Source: Pseudoalteromonas sp. H105
Lineage (GTDB): Bacteria > Pseudomonadota > Gammaproteobacteria > Enterobacterales > Alteromonadaceae
Length of the DNA: 64,000 bases
Direction of reading: 5' to 3'
Assembly: GCF_001469215.1 (NCBI RefSeq)
Contig: NZ_LOFH01000005.1
Location: forward strand, 186,001 to 250,000
Positions 9,866 to 19,378 of the stretch are shown piece after piece. Position numbers and translations under genes: made by a program. The notes beneath the pieces are model-generated. The model searched no databases, had not been told where the DNA came from, and saw only the letters and a program-made list of their open reading frames with translations. Position 1 is the stretch's first letter. Every line of letters begins with the position of its first letter.

Positions 9866-10897
9866 TTATTTACGAGTTAAAAACATCGCATCACCGTAAC
9901 TAAAAAAGCGATATCTTTGTTCGATGGCCGTATGATAGGCAGACATAATATTTTCTTGCCCTGAAAAAGCGCTTACTAACATAATTAAGGTCGATTCAGA
10001 TAGGTGAAAATTAGTAACCATCGCGTCGACAACGTTAAATTGATAACCAGGATAAATAAAAATATCGGTATCACCAAAGTAAGTATCGAGCTTACCACCA
10101 TGAATTTTAGCGGCTGACTCAAGTGAACGAACCGACGTCGTACCGATGGCGATAACCCGGCCCCCATTAGCTTTGGTTTTGGCAACCGCAGCAACAACCT
10201 CATCAGGTACTTCAATATATTCTGAGTGCATAATATGGTCATCAACAGAGTCAACACGCACAGGCTGGAACGTCCCCGCGCCTACGTGTAATGTAACAAA
10301 CGCCATGTTGACACCTTTATCTTTTAACGCAGCCATTAGCTTATCATCAAAATGCAAACCAGCCGTTGGCGCAGCGACAGCCCCTGGCTTTTCGCCATAG
10401 ACTGTTTGGTAACGTTTACGATCATCTTCTGTGTCTGGACGGTCTATATACGGAGGTAAAGGCATGTGCCCAATATCGTTAAGGACCTCGAGTACATTTT
10501 CGCTGTCGTTAAATTTAAGCTCAAACAACTCACCATGGCGACCTACCATGGTTGCTTTCGCTTTACCTTCCAGTGTAATCACTGAGCCTTCTTTGGGCGA
10601 TTTGCTCGCACGCACATGGGCCAACACTCTGTGTTCGTCTAATACTCGCTCAACAAGCACTTCAACTTTACCACCGGACTCTTTTTGCCCGTACATACGA
10701 GCAGGAATGACTTTGGTGTTGTTAAATACAAGCAAGTCGTTTTCATTGACTAATGCTAGAATATCACTAAATACTTTGTGTTCTAACGCCCCTGTTGGGC
10801 CATCTAAAGTTAGTAAACGGCTACTCGTTCTATCCTCTTTGGGAAAACGAGCAATAAGTTCATCAGGTAAGTCAAAACTAAAGTCTGCTACGCGCAT
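9866..10897 (-). CDS. queA: S-adenosylmethionine:tRNA ribosyltransferase-isomerase QueA
   Basis: Transfers and isomerises the ribosyl moiety of SAM onto preQ1-tRNA to give epoxyqueuosine. 343 aa, normal length. It begins [19 protein letters not shown] and contains the family blocks [22 protein letters not shown] and [14 protein letters not shown]. It is the first gene of the queA-tgt-yajC-secDF cluster; its promoter must lie in 10898-11060, shared with the divergent signalling gene. Confidence 0.97.
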   Translation of the reverse strand: MRVADFSFDLPDELIARFPKEDRTSSRLLTLDGPTGALEHKVFSDILALVNENDLLVFNNTKVIPARMYGQKESGGKVEVLVERVLDEHRVLAHVRASKSPKEGSVITLEGKAKATMVGRHGELFELKFNDSENVLEVLNDIGHMPLPPYIDRPDTEDDRKRYQTVYGEKPGAVAAPTAGLHFDDKLMAALKDKGVNMAFVTLHVGAGTFQPVRVDSVDDHIMHSEYIEVPDEVVAAVAKTKANGGRVIAIGTTSVRSLESAAKIHGGKLDTYFGDTDIFIYPGYQFNVVDAMVTNFHLSESTLIMLVSAFSGQENIMSAYHTAIEQRYRFFSYGDAMFLTRK

Positions 10898-11060
10898 AAC
10901 ATATACATCCAGATCAAAAAATTCGCGCCAAGTTTAACCCTATCAAACGCATTGCTCAACTAAGTTTAAAAACGCAACAATGTTTTCTTGTGGTTCAAGA
11001 CAAATGGCATTATCCTAATCCACTGAATTAACATAGGTTGAATTAAGAGGTAGTGACGTC

Positions 11061-13577
11061 ATGGCTAAGCAGCTCCAGTTGCTGATATTAAACGCCAGTA
11101 TGGCTGAACGGCAGACTATTAGGTCAACTCTAAACAAACTAAATGTGTTTACTTTCATTGAAGTAGAAGACACTCAGCACGCATTAGAGCTGCTGAAAAG
11201 TCAGGCAGTTGATATTATTATTACCGGCTTAGATGTAGGAAAAATAGACGGCTGGCGTTTCTCTCGAATGATTCGCTCAGGGCTGTTAAAAACGCCAAAA
11301 AATACACCTATCGTCCTCACCCCCCCTATCTATTGTGAAAGAATCGCTGAAACCACGGCACGTAGTTATGGGATTGATGCTGTATTGCCATTTGAGCGTC
11401 AAGATATGTTACCTCAAGTTCTAGCTAACGTCTTATCAACGCATTTAGAAAAAAGCAGTCGTTTAAACCTTTTACTCATTGAACTTGACGATAATAAAGC
11501 CGCTGAAATTGAAGAAACATTGGCGCTAAATTTTGCATGTACCCGTACGACAACAAATAAGCAAGCCTTGGCTATTTATCTACAGCAAACGTTTTCGATT
11601 GTATTATTGGATGCAACATCAGCCAATGCCGTCGCCGCAAGCCAGCTTGTTGAAGAAATGCTGCAGCACAATCCTAAGCAAGCCATTGTAACAATCATAG
11701 ATACGCGTGATGCCGATTACGCTGAGCAATTGTTGCTGTCCGGTGTAACTGATTTCATACGTACACCTTACAAACCGTCATTTTTAAGCAAGGTGTGTGA
11801 TCATGCTGCACGGCGCGAAGACTTTATGGTGAGTTATGCTGAATTCGCCCAAAAAGTGGAGCAATTGAGCCAAAGTCAAAGCCGCTACAAAGATCTTTTT
11901 TCTGCCCATCAGCGCATATTGCTGCATCTAAATACCGTTGTGCTTGAATTTGATCAACAAGGCTTAATACGGTTTATTAACCCTGCTTGGGAGTCACTGT
12001 CTGGTTTTGGGATTAAACACACGTTAACAAAGTCATTAACTGATTTTTGTGAAGAAGAATGCAAAGTAAAACTGCTTGGCACCATTAGTAAAATTTTAAA
12101 TGAAGGCAAAGAACAGCAAAAAGTAGAAATTCAGATCCGCCATAAGGAAGGGCGTGCTATTTGGGTTGAGTGTCGCTTGCAACTGATAAAAAATAGCAGT
12201 AATGCAGCCAGTATAACAGCCACAATAGACAACATTCACGAACGAAAACAAGCTGAACTGCAGTTACGCCATTTAGCCCTTCACGATACATTAACGGGTC
12301 TTCACAACCGCTATTATTTTGACCAGCAGCTCAACCTAATTTGTCAGCCTGAATACACGTTTGATCAAACCGAACATGCACTAATCTATATAGATTTGGA
12401 TCATTTTAAAATAATTAACGATAGCAAGGGTCACCAACAAGGCGACATCGTACTCAAGGAAGTTGCGCAGCTATTCACGGCGAATATCAGTGATGAACAT
12501 TTAATTTGCCGAATTGGCGGTGATGAATTTGCTGTTATTTTGAAAAACATGAACCTATTAGATGCGCATTTAGTTGCTGAAAGCATTTGTATGGCGATTG
12601 ATGGCCATCAATTTAAGTCTGAAGAACAAATTTACTCAATCAGTTGTTCCATTGGTTTAACACAAATTACAGCAGCAAATAACGATCCGAGTGAGTGTTT
12701 GAAACAAGCTGATATTGCGCTATACGTCGCTAAGAGTTTAGGTAGAAATTTAGTTCATTGTTATTCAAAAGAAGATGCTAATCACAATACCCTGCAAGCG
12801 GGCCTTGAGTGGGGGCACAGCATACGCCAAGCCTTGCAACAAGACCAAATAGAGCTGCATTACCAACCTATTTGGGATTTCAAAAAAGGTAACATAGCCT
12901 ATTTTGAAGCGCTGTTGCGCTTGAAACTAGATGGTGAGCTGGTTTATCCAAACCACTTTATTCCATCACTTGAGCTTCTTAATGATACATACTTAATGGA
13001 TCAGTGTGTGATCCGTAATGCGATTGCAGCCATTGCGAAGCACCCTGAGCTTACTCAAGTAGCAATTAACTTATCTGCGCAATCATTTTTAGATGAGCGT
13101 TTATTACCTCATATAGAGTCAACACTTAAAGACTATGATTTATCACCCACCCGGGTGATTTTCGAAATCACGGAGTCTGCGAGTATTAATAACCTAGCAG
13201 CAACTCGCGCGATGATTGAAAAACTCAACCGTCTTGGTTGCCACTTTTCTATTGATGATTTTGGCACAGGGTTCAGCACGTTTAATTACCTAAAACAATT
13301 ACCTGCTCAACATGTAAAAATTGATGGTTCATTTGTACGGGATATGCTCAACGATCCGATTGATTTAGCGTTAGTCAAAGCAATAAATGATATCAGTCGA
13401 TCTTTAGACAAACGCTCTGTTGCTGAGTATGTTGAAAATAAAGATATTTTCTTAGCCCTTAAAGATATAGGTGTAGATTATGGCCAAGGCTACTTTATCG
13501 CCCGTCCATTACCTGTTGAAATGATCAATGCAGAGCTTAAAAAAATATCTCAGAACAAAACTTTTTACGAACAATAA
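11061..13577 (+). CDS. Cytoplasmic signalling protein: REC-REC-PAS-GGDEF-EAL
   Basis: 838 aa without membrane segments. Residues about 5-125 are a receiver-like domain lacking the acidic pocket and phospho-acceptor Asp. Residues about 135-250 form a second receiver fold with an acidic pair (D143-D144) and a candidate phospho-acceptor D184 (LLDATS). A PAS domain spans about 280-395, followed by the PAC-GGDEF linker and a GGDEF domain with IDLDHFKIIND and an intact GGDEF at 486-490. The EAL domain (about 585-830) keeps EALLR (616-620), the N of AINLS, ITE, DDFG (732-735), VKID and GQGY. The usual AEGVE motif reads AEYVE. Both c-di-GMP synthesis and hydrolysis therefore look possible. It is divergent from queA. 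Confidence 0.92.
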   Translation: MAKQLQLLILNASMAERQTIRSTLNKLNVFTFIEVEDTQHALELLKSQAVDIIITGLDVGKIDGWRFSRMIRSGLLKTPKNTPIVLTPPIYCERIAETTARSYGIDAVLPFERQDMLPQVLANVLSTHLEKSSRLNLLLIELDDNKAAEIEETLALNFACTRTTTNKQALAIYLQQTFSIVLLDATSANAVAASQLVEEMLQHNPKQAIVTIIDTRDADYAEQLLLSGVTDFIRTPYKPSFLSKVCDHAARREDFMVSYAEFAQKVEQLSQSQSRYKDLFSAHQRILLHLNTVVLEFDQQGLIRFINPAWESLSGFGIKHTLTKSLTDFCEEECKVKLLGTISKILNEGKEQQKVEIQIRHKEGRAIWVECRLQLIKNSSNAASITATIDNIHERKQAELQLRHLALHDTLTGLHNRYYFDQQLNLICQPEYTFDQTEHALIYIDLDHFKIINDSKGHQQGDIVLKEVAQLFTANISDEHLICRIGGDEFAVILKNMNLLDAHLVAESICMAIDGHQFKSEEQIYSISCSIGLTQITAANNDPSECLKQADIALYVAKSLGRNLVHCYSKEDANHNTLQAGLEWGHSIRQALQQDQIELHYQPIWDFKKGNIAYFEALLRLKLDGELVYPNHFIPSLELLNDTYLMDQCVIRNAIAAIAKHPELTQVAINLSAQSFLDERLLPHIESTLKDYDLSPTRVIFEITESASINNLAATRAMIEKLNRLGCHFSIDDFGTGFSTFNYLKQLPAQHVKIDGSFVRDMLNDPIDLALVKAINDISRSLDKRSVAEYVENKDIFLALKDIGVDYGQGYFIARPLPVEMINAELKKISQNKTFYEQ

Positions 13578-13672
13578 CCTAAGTGTCAGCGTAACAATTT
13601 AATACACTTTTAACACTTTTTTTACTTTCATCTCTCAATAACTCTTCTATACTTTGTACTCGACGTTGTTAA

Positions 13673-13714
13673 ATGTCATGTTTATTTACATACAAACAAA
13701 AATAAACGTGACAT
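13673..13714. repeat. 15-bp inverted repeat upstream of small membrane protein gene
   Basis: ATGTCATGTTTATTT and AAATAAACGTGACAT are inverted copies with one mismatch (a G-U pair in RNA), 12 bp apart. No T-run follows on the + strand, so it is a weak terminator for the preceding gene. It may be an operator: a perfect TTGACA -35 begins 7 bp downstream, at 13721. Confidence 0.6.
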
Positions 13715-13789
13715 CACAAATTGACAAGAACATACCGCTTTAGAGTAACATATTATTTTAATAGGTTTTGTCGGTTAAGGAGCTAAGTT

Positions 13790-14014
13790 ATGATGCAATT
13801 GATCGTGTTAATACTACTAGTGAACTTAGGTATCGCGTACCAATGTTACAAATACGCGACTAAAAAAGGTTACCCCAAAACTACGTTTGCCTGCTTAGGT
13901 CTCGTTCCTTATTTTAATTTGGTTGTTTGGGTCTATTTATTGTTTCTCCCTGACATTACCCCATTTAACAAACAGTTTGAGTTTGAAGGTCATAATCAAA
14001 AGCAGCCATTATAA
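13790..14014 (+). CDS. Small membrane protein of unknown function
   Basis: 74 aa with two hydrophobic segments (about residues 2-20 and 33-53) separated by a short basic loop KYATKKGYPKT, and an acidic-polar C-terminal tail. It has a good ribosome-binding site (AAGGAG) before the ATG, its own candidate promoter (TTGACA at 13721) and a terminator immediately after, so it looks like a real single-gene unit. I do not recognise the family. Confidence 0.75.
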   Translation: MMQLIVLILLVNLGIAYQCYKYATKKGYPKTTFACLGLVPYFNLVVWVYLLFLPDITPFNKQFEFEGHNQKQPL

Positions 14015-14026
14015 GTGGCTGCTCTT
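13999..14026 (+). terminator. Intrinsic terminator of small membrane protein gene
   Basis: AGCAGCCA and TGGCTGCT pair around a 7-nt loop that includes the stop codon region; CTCTTAATC follows. The stem is strong, with a modest T-tract. Confidence 0.65.
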
Positions 14027-14049
14027 AATCACAAGACATGATAGATTTA

Positions 14050-14961
14050 CTAAAATTGGTAACTGATTGCTTTAAGTGCCAACTCACTGGCTTTCGTTTC
14101 GCCAATGACACACTTTTTGATATCGCCTTTATTAAAGATTTTGATTAAATTTTTATCTTTTTGCCCTAAACCATCGAGTACAAAGCTGACATATTCATCA
14201 TTTGGCAGGCTACGCAGCCCACTACCATAATCACACAGCGTTAAACTAATACTTTGGCTGATTTTTTCGAGTAACTGTTCTTGCTCCGCAACTTTTTGTT
14301 TCTCGCGCTGCGCGTGTTTAGCGCTTATTGCTTGGCGCGCCTTTTTTTGCTCTTTTGTCAGTTTAGTTTGTTGCTTTTCGAGTGCTTTAATCTCTTTTTC
14401 TAAGCTATTTTTACGCGACACTAACTCTTTTACCTCAGCGCTATTGTCATGGCGTGTCGCGAACTCTAAATCTCGTTTCTCGCGTTCTAAATCCCGTATC
14501 TCACGACTTACATCACGCTCTTGCTCTGCGATATCGCGTACCTTTTCTGCCCCTTCACGCATTACCTCCATGGCATGGTGATACGCATCTCGCGAAGACT
14601 CTACGGCATGCTCACTGATAATCTCAACCTGATCACTTAAGAATTCGATATTTACATCCGAGAAATCAATGTCAGGCATAGGAGGTAAAGGTGCTTCTGG
14701 GGCACCACTAAAAATAGCGTGCCAGCGGTTACCTGCTGTAATGTCTAATTCAAACACAACGCCTTGTTTAGCAAAATAGTTTGCGTTTATAGCGCGTACT
14801 TTGTTATCGGTATCTTGCTTTAACGCTGTGCTAAGTATGTTTTCCATTATGCTCACTTCACGGACAATCGCACTCAGTTCCTCTGGTGCTTTCGCCAATG
14901 ACTGATCACTTGCGCACCCAGCTACAATGGCAATAACGCTATACATTATCTTTGTGTTCAT
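14050..14961 (-). CDS. Coiled-coil lipoprotein in an ECF sigma operon
   Basis: 303 aa, unrecognised family. The N-terminus (IMYSVIAIVAGCAS) looks like a lipoprotein signal with Cys16. Residues about 105-220 are a long highly charged coiled coil rich in E, R, K and D with repeated RD/RE pairs, followed by a small Cys-containing C-terminal domain. It is preceded by the putative anti-sigma gene with a 9-bp gap and the ECF sigma gene, so it probably belongs to the same envelope-stress regulon as a sensor or output component. That role is inferred from position only. Confidence 0.78.
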   Translation of the reverse strand: MNTKIMYSVIAIVAGCASDQSLAKAPEELSAIVREVSIMENILSTALKQDTDNKVRAINANYFAKQGVVFELDITAGNRWHAIFSGAPEAPLPPMPDIDFSDVNIEFLSDQVEIISEHAVESSRDAYHHAMEVMREGAEKVRDIAEQERDVSREIRDLEREKRDLEFATRHDNSAEVKELVSRKNSLEKEIKALEKQQTKLTKEQKKARQAISAKHAQREKQKVAEQEQLLEKISQSISLTLCDYGSGLRSLPNDEYVSFVLDGLGQKDKNLIKIFNKGDIKKCVIGETKASELALKAISYQF

Positions 14962-14970
14962 AGTTAACTC

Positions 14971-15564
14971 CTAATTTTTCGCGATAGCAGCCATAGGCTG
15001 CACTTGAACTTGTTCGGCTATATCATTTAACTGCATACGCAGGTATGCGTGATCTTGGGCTCGTTGAGTTTTTATATAATTAATTAAACTATTAATATCT
15101 TCTTGTCGCTCGACTCGTCCTGTCGCTATTGCTTCCTTCGTTAATTGATACATATGCTGTTGTTGTAGCTCATTTTGTGCCGTAATAATAATTTGTAGCT
15201 GGTCTATTTGCTTTTGCTGGGATTCCAATAACTTTGTTTGCTTTATCAATTGCGCTGACAACTCAGTTTCTGCTTTTTTATTAGGGACTAAATACACCAA
15301 AGTGCAAACTATAATAGAGGCTGCAACAGCCCACGTAGCCGTATTACCTTGACTTCTGTGCTTTGCATTTGCACCTAAAGTGGATGTCCGGTCCCAATCA
15401 GGCACTGGTTGCTGTTTATAATCAGTGCTTTGTACTTGCCATCGCTGTGCTTGTGCTAACATTGCGCTGTATTGTGCACTCGTTTTTAATTGCTTAAGCG
15501 CCTCGTCTGTGAGTGGCTTACCCTCTAACCATTGCTCGAAAAGCGCGTCTAAATTAGCCATCAA
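14971..15564 (-). CDS. Putative membrane-anchored anti-sigma factor
   Basis: 197 aa. The N-terminal 70 residues are cytosolic and helical (FEQWLEGKPLTDEALKQL), one TM lies at about 76-94 (TWAVAASIIVCTLVYLV), and the C-terminal half is a predicted periplasmic coiled coil rich in Gln. It overlaps the 3' end of the ECF sigma gene by 11 bp, the usual arrangement for a cognate anti-sigma factor. It has no HxxxCxxC zinc anti-sigma motif. Assignment rests on topology and operon position, not on a recognised domain. Confidence 0.68.
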   Translation of the reverse strand: MMANLDALFEQWLEGKPLTDEALKQLKTSAQYSAMLAQAQRWQVQSTDYKQQPVPDWDRTSTLGANAKHRSQGNTATWAVAASIIVCTLVYLVPNKKAETELSAQLIKQTKLLESQQKQIDQLQIIITAQNELQQQHMYQLTKEAIATGRVERQEDINSLINYIKTQRAQDHAYLRMQLNDIAEQVQVQPMAAIAKN

Positions 15565-16096
15565 CGGCCTCCAAATGAACTTTTAACTTACCTAATGCAC
15601 TGTATAAGCGTGACTTAGCTGTATTTGTCGATATATCTAACTGCAGTGCAATTTCCTCAAACGTACAATGTTGAAAAAACTTTAGTTCCACTACCAATCG
15701 TTGCTCCCACGGTAAATTATTCATCATTACTTTGAGTTGATTATGCTCTAGTTGCACGATTTGATTGTGCTCAAGCTCACCGTGTTTGCAAGTTTGCTCA
15801 GGGGTATCATCGAGTGACTGATAAACATGCCGACGACGATAAAACTCAACCCCACGACGATGCACTATTTGAAATACCCACGTATTAAAACTGGCGTCAC
15901 CGCGAAAGTTAGGCAAACTTTTATAAACAGAAATAAACACTTCCTGCATTAAATCCATTGCATCATCGGGGTTGCTTAGCATTCTCAAGCAATAATTATA
16001 AACGAGGTCCTCATGCTGCTTAACGAGCTTTATCCAAGCTCGCTTATTACCCTGCTGCGCTTTTTTAATTAAGGTTTCTTGCGATTGGAAAAACAC
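15554..16096 (-). CDS. ECF-type RNA polymerase sigma factor
   Basis: 180 aa. Region 2 (about 20-90) contains DAMDLMQEVFISVYKSLPNF and the promoter-melting segment FNTWVFQIVHRRGVEFYRRR. Region 4 (about 125-175) is a helix-turn-helix with QRLVVELKFFQHCTFEEIA and NTAKSRLYSALGKLK. No region 1.1 or 3 is visible, consistent with an ECF sigma. The frame opens with GTG at 16096 with GAGA a few bases upstream; no nearby ATG in frame gives a complete region 2. It heads an operon with a putative anti-sigma factor and a lipoprotein. Confidence 0.9.
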   Translation of the reverse strand: MFFQSQETLIKKAQQGNKRAWIKLVKQHEDLVYNYCLRMLSNPDDAMDLMQEVFISVYKSLPNFRGDASFNTWVFQIVHRRGVEFYRRRHVYQSLDDTPEQTCKHGELEHNQIVQLEHNQLKVMMNNLPWEQRLVVELKFFQHCTFEEIALQLDISTNTAKSRLYSALGKLKVHLEAVDG

Positions 16097-16169
16097 GATT
16101 CTCAGTTTTTAGTTTATTTACGTATTATGTTAGTCGAGGGAGTGAGGTGAATAGTTTGAAAACACCAAA

Positions 16170-16196
16170 AAAAAGCGCAATTAAATTGCGCTTTAT
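16170..16196 (-). terminator. Terminator downstream of oxyR
   Basis: AAAGCGCAA and TTGCGCTTT pair around a 5-nt loop, with a long A-run on the left that is the T-run of a minus-strand terminator. It lies 25 bp past the oxyR stop. Confidence 0.85.
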
Positions 16197-16219
16197 TCAT
16201 AACTTACTGCTTTATAATA

Positions 16220-17128
16220 TTAAACTTGGCATTGCTTCGCTAGAAAATCCTTAAGCGCTTGGCTAAAGATTCTAAAGTCGCGAATTCGCCCCGTTGTTTT
16301 ACGCCATAAAATGCCTATGTCACGATATGCATCACCATTTGAAGGTGTTGCAAGCATGTTTTTATTGGCTAGTATCCCTGCATTTAGTGCCATTTGAGGT
16401 AAGAATGTCACCCCGAGCTGATACTCAACCATACTTAATAATGTATGTAAGCTGGCAGCTTCAAACGGATTAATACAGCTTGAACGATTAAGATGACACG
16501 CACTGAGTGCGTGCCCTGTCATACAGTGCTCACGTTCAAGCAAGAATACACTAGCATCGGGGAGTAGATTAAAATCCTCAATCCCTGCTGCTGGCTTATA
16601 ATCAGCATGGTGAACTAAACTGAAATGATCTTGTGCTAATACTTGCGTATGAAACTTATCTGTCTCATACGGCAATGCTAATAGCGCTAAATCTATATGC
16701 CCGTGTTCCAGCTTATCTAGCAGGTTATCACTGGTATCTTCTACAAGCACCAGTTCGAGATCAATAAATTGCTGCTGACAAAAATGATAAAGAGGGGCTG
16801 CGATAAAGCTTGCGATTGTTGGTATAACACCCAAGGTCAACTTGCCACTCAACGGGTTGAGGTGACTTTTAGTTAACTCTTTAACACTCAAAGTATCATC
16901 GATTATTTTTCGAGCACGTTCAACAACTTCTTCACCAACCGCAGTAAACATTAAACTACGATTTTCACGTTCTATGAGCTGACAACCCAAGGTTTCTTCA
17001 AGCGTTTGTATGGCACTACTCAATGTCGATTGGCCGATAAAACACGCACTGGCTGCACGGCCAAAATGTTGATGCTGATGCACAGCGAGTAAATACTGCA
17101 GCTGCTTAATACTGGGAAGATTCGTCAT
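16220..17128 (-). CDS. oxyR: OxyR, hydrogen-peroxide-sensing LysR-type regulator
   Basis: 302 aa. The N-terminal LysR winged HTH spans about 5-65 (FGRAASACFIGQSTLSSAIQ), with a substrate-binding-like domain after it. The two redox cysteines are visible as C202 and C211, nine residues apart in HCMTGHALSAC, corresponding to C199 and C208 of E. coli OxyR, which form the activating disulfide. Length and motifs match OxyR rather than generic LysR members. No catalase or peroxidase gene lies next to it. It shares orientation with the Pit gene upstream (93-bp gap) but need not be co-transcribed. Confidence 0.93.
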   Translation of the reverse strand: MTNLPSIKQLQYLLAVHQHQHFGRAASACFIGQSTLSSAIQTLEETLGCQLIERENRSLMFTAVGEEVVERARKIIDDTLSVKELTKSHLNPLSGKLTLGVIPTIASFIAAPLYHFCQQQFIDLELVLVEDTSDNLLDKLEHGHIDLALLALPYETDKFHTQVLAQDHFSLVHHADYKPAAGIEDFNLLPDASVFLLEREHCMTGHALSACHLNRSSCINPFEAASLHTLLSMVEYQLGVTFLPQMALNAGILANKNMLATPSNGDAYRDIGILWRKTTGRIRDFRIFSQALKDFLAKQCQV

Positions 17129-17221
17129 TACTTTTGTTACCTACAAATAAAAAGACCCCAATACCGAGGGCATTGAGATCTTTTCAAGCTAAAAGTCTGT
17201 GCTACTTAAAATCCGCAGGAA

Positions 17222-18490
17222 TTAGACTCCGAATGCAAATCTTAAAACGTAGAAAATAACAATAGCAAGACCTGCACCAACTGGCAATGTAATTACCCAA
17301 GAAACCACAATGTTTCTGACTACACCCATGTTAAGTGCAGCGATGCCTCGCGCCATACCTACACCTAACACTGCACCAACAAGAGTCTGTGTCGTTGAGA
17401 TAGGCAAACCTGTTCCCGATGCAATAACAACGGTAGACGCCGCTGCAAGTTCAGCAGCAAAACCACGGCTAGGTGTTAAATGTGTAATACCTTCACCAAT
17501 TGTTTTAATTACTTTTTTACCTAGGAACGCAAGGCCAGCAACAATACCAATACCACCTAGTGGTAATATCCACCATGCTAGCGCGGCTTTTTTGGCTATT
17601 TCGCCGTTGTTTTCAACGATATTTACAACAGCAGCTAATGGACCAATCGCGTTTGCAACGTCATTTGAACCATGCGCAAATGCCATACAACATGCTGTTA
17701 ATACCATTAAGATAGCAAACACTTTTTCAACATTGTTGAATTGCATTTTCTTGTCAGCTTGTGGATCAATTTTCAAGCGAGAAATTGCGACTTTACCCAG
17801 TAAGCCAACTCCAACAGCAATCGCAATGGCCAAGGCATAACCTTCAACCGCGCCTAAATTAATACCAATGTGCTTTAAACCTTTTTTAATCGTCACTAAA
17901 GACATAATAAAGCCGGCTAAGCCCATATAAATTGGCACAAAACGTTTTGCATTTTTAAGTGGCGCATCTGTATCAAAAATGAGTTTTTGTGCACTCATAA
18001 AAATAAGATAAGCGATAAAGCCTGAAATGGCAGGGGTAACAATCCAGCTCCCTACGATACCCGCTACTTTACCCCATTGAATGGCTTCACTTCCCACAGC
18101 AACAAGCGCAAAACCAATAATGGCACCGATGATTGAGTGAGTTGTTGAAACTGGCCATCCCAAAAATGAGGCAATGAGTAACCAGCTTCCCGCAGCAAAC
18201 AATGCTGAGATCATACCGAGAACCATCAATTCAGGAATATCCATAAATGGCGTTGAATCAATAATACCTTTACGGATTGTTGATGTTACCTCACCACCGG
18301 CCAAATAAGCACCTGCAAACTCAAACACCATAGCAATTAAGATTGCTTGTTTGATTGTAAGCGCTTTTGAACCAACTGATGTACCCATCGCATTGGCAAC
18401 ATCATTTGCACCAATACCATAAGCCATGAAAAAACCGACAGCAGCGGCAATTAAAATTAATACCGTGCCATAAGATGCAATGATATCCAT
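17222..18490 (-). CDS. pitA: Inorganic phosphate transporter, Pit family
   Basis: 422-aa polytopic membrane protein of the PiT family, which imports neutral metal-phosphate or phosphate with H+ or Na+. The duplicated family signature is clear: GANDVANAMGTSVGS near residue 27 in the N-half and HGSNDVANAIGPLAAVV in the C-half, each followed by the second signature (GWPVSTTHSIIGAI and GLPISTTQTLVGAVLG). About ten hydrophobic segments are visible. It forms a two-gene operon with the DUF47 gene 39 bp upstream. It gives low-affinity uptake beside the Pst operon that follows. Confidence 0.94.
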   Translation of the reverse strand: MDIIASYGTVLILIAAAVGFFMAYGIGANDVANAMGTSVGSKALTIKQAILIAMVFEFAGAYLAGGEVTSTIRKGIIDSTPFMDIPELMVLGMISALFAAGSWLLIASFLGWPVSTTHSIIGAIIGFALVAVGSEAIQWGKVAGIVGSWIVTPAISGFIAYLIFMSAQKLIFDTDAPLKNAKRFVPIYMGLAGFIMSLVTIKKGLKHIGINLGAVEGYALAIAIAVGVGLLGKVAISRLKIDPQADKKMQFNNVEKVFAILMVLTACCMAFAHGSNDVANAIGPLAAVVNIVENNGEIAKKAALAWWILPLGGIGIVAGLAFLGKKVIKTIGEGITHLTPSRGFAAELAAASTVVIASGTGLPISTTQTLVGAVLGVGMARGIAALNMGVVRNIVVSWVITLPVGAGLAIVIFYVLRFAFGV

Positions 18491-18529
18491 TGTGTAACCT
18501 TAATCTTTCGTTATTGAACTGAGTGTAAA

Positions 18530-19207
18530 TTAACGAGCCAACATCAGCTCAAGACGTGAACCTACGCGCTCTGCTATATCAGCAAGTTCGCCGACCCATT
18601 CGATAATCTTGTATAAAAACATAACATCGACTGGGTTTAGTCCATCTTCTACGTCGCGTAATTGGCGACGTATTTTGATTTGCATATCATCCGTGTCTTG
18701 TTCTATTGCATCCAATTCAACGAGCATTTTTTCTACCAAGGTCACTTCGCGGCCTTTAAACCCTGTTTCTAAAAGCTCATCTAACTCATTGATTGCTTTT
18801 GATGCTTGTTTAGTCGCATCAACACAACGTGTTACATAGGCTAAGAAATCAGTTTGAATTTCTTTTGGTATGGTCATTTCGCGACCAATTACACGACCAG
18901 CAATGTCTTTAGCTTTATTAGCAATTTTATCCTGCTGGGTGACGAGCTCAAGCAGATCTGTACGCTCTACCGGCATAAATAAACCACGCGGTAGTTGTAA
19001 ACGTATATTTCTTTTCATGTCGTCGGCTTCACGTTCTAAATTGCGAATGTCCAAGCGAATTTCTTCCGCTTGAGCCCACTCTTCTTTAAAAACGTGGTGG
19101 AAAAAAGGGATCAAGGCTTTACTTGCTTGATGTACCTTTTTGATGTGATCTTCCATTGGCTTGATAGGAGATTTTGCGAACACTCCTAAAAACGCGTTAG
19201 TTGGCAT
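18530..19207 (-). CDS. DUF47 / TIGR00153 family PhoU-like protein
   Basis: 225 aa, all helical, cytosolic. It resembles the PhoU-like DUF47 (TIGR00153) family, routinely encoded next to Pit transporters and thought to regulate them. Features seen: N-terminal MPTNAFLGVFAKSPIKPMEDH, the acidic helix RNLEREADDMKRNIR, and a C-terminal repeat of the same pattern (LDAIEQDTDDMQIKIRRQL), giving the E-x3-D-D metal-binding type motif of PhoU folds twice. It is the first gene of the pit operon. Confidence 0.92.
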   Translation of the reverse strand: MPTNAFLGVFAKSPIKPMEDHIKKVHQASKALIPFFHHVFKEEWAQAEEIRLDIRNLEREADDMKRNIRLQLPRGLFMPVERTDLLELVTQQDKIANKAKDIAGRVIGREMTIPKEIQTDFLAYVTRCVDATKQASKAINELDELLETGFKGREVTLVEKMLVELDAIEQDTDDMQIKIRRQLRDVEDGLNPVDVMFLYKIIEWVGELADIAERVGSRLELMLAR

Positions 19208-19330
19208 AGCTGACCCTTAATCAAATTAGTATGCTTTGCGGCGTGAATTTTACAGCATTCGCAACATTTGTGAACGCTTTTTATTACTTAGCCGCTCCAT
19301 GATCATATTTTTAGTTACAGTATAAAAACA

Positions 19331-19356
19331 AAAAGCGGCTAATAGCCGCTTTTTTA
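19331..19356 (-). terminator. Terminator of the pst-phoU operon
   Basis: AAAAGCGGCT and AGCCGCTTTT form a perfect stem with a short loop and A/T flanks, 23 bp past the phoU stop codon. Confidence 0.9.
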
Positions 19357-19378
19357 CAATAAACAAATCGCTAAGAAG

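Noticed and set aside
17310-17840. 176-codon frame opposite the Pit gene
   Set aside because: Antisense of a clear transporter; composition is an alanine/threonine-rich mirror of the membrane helices.
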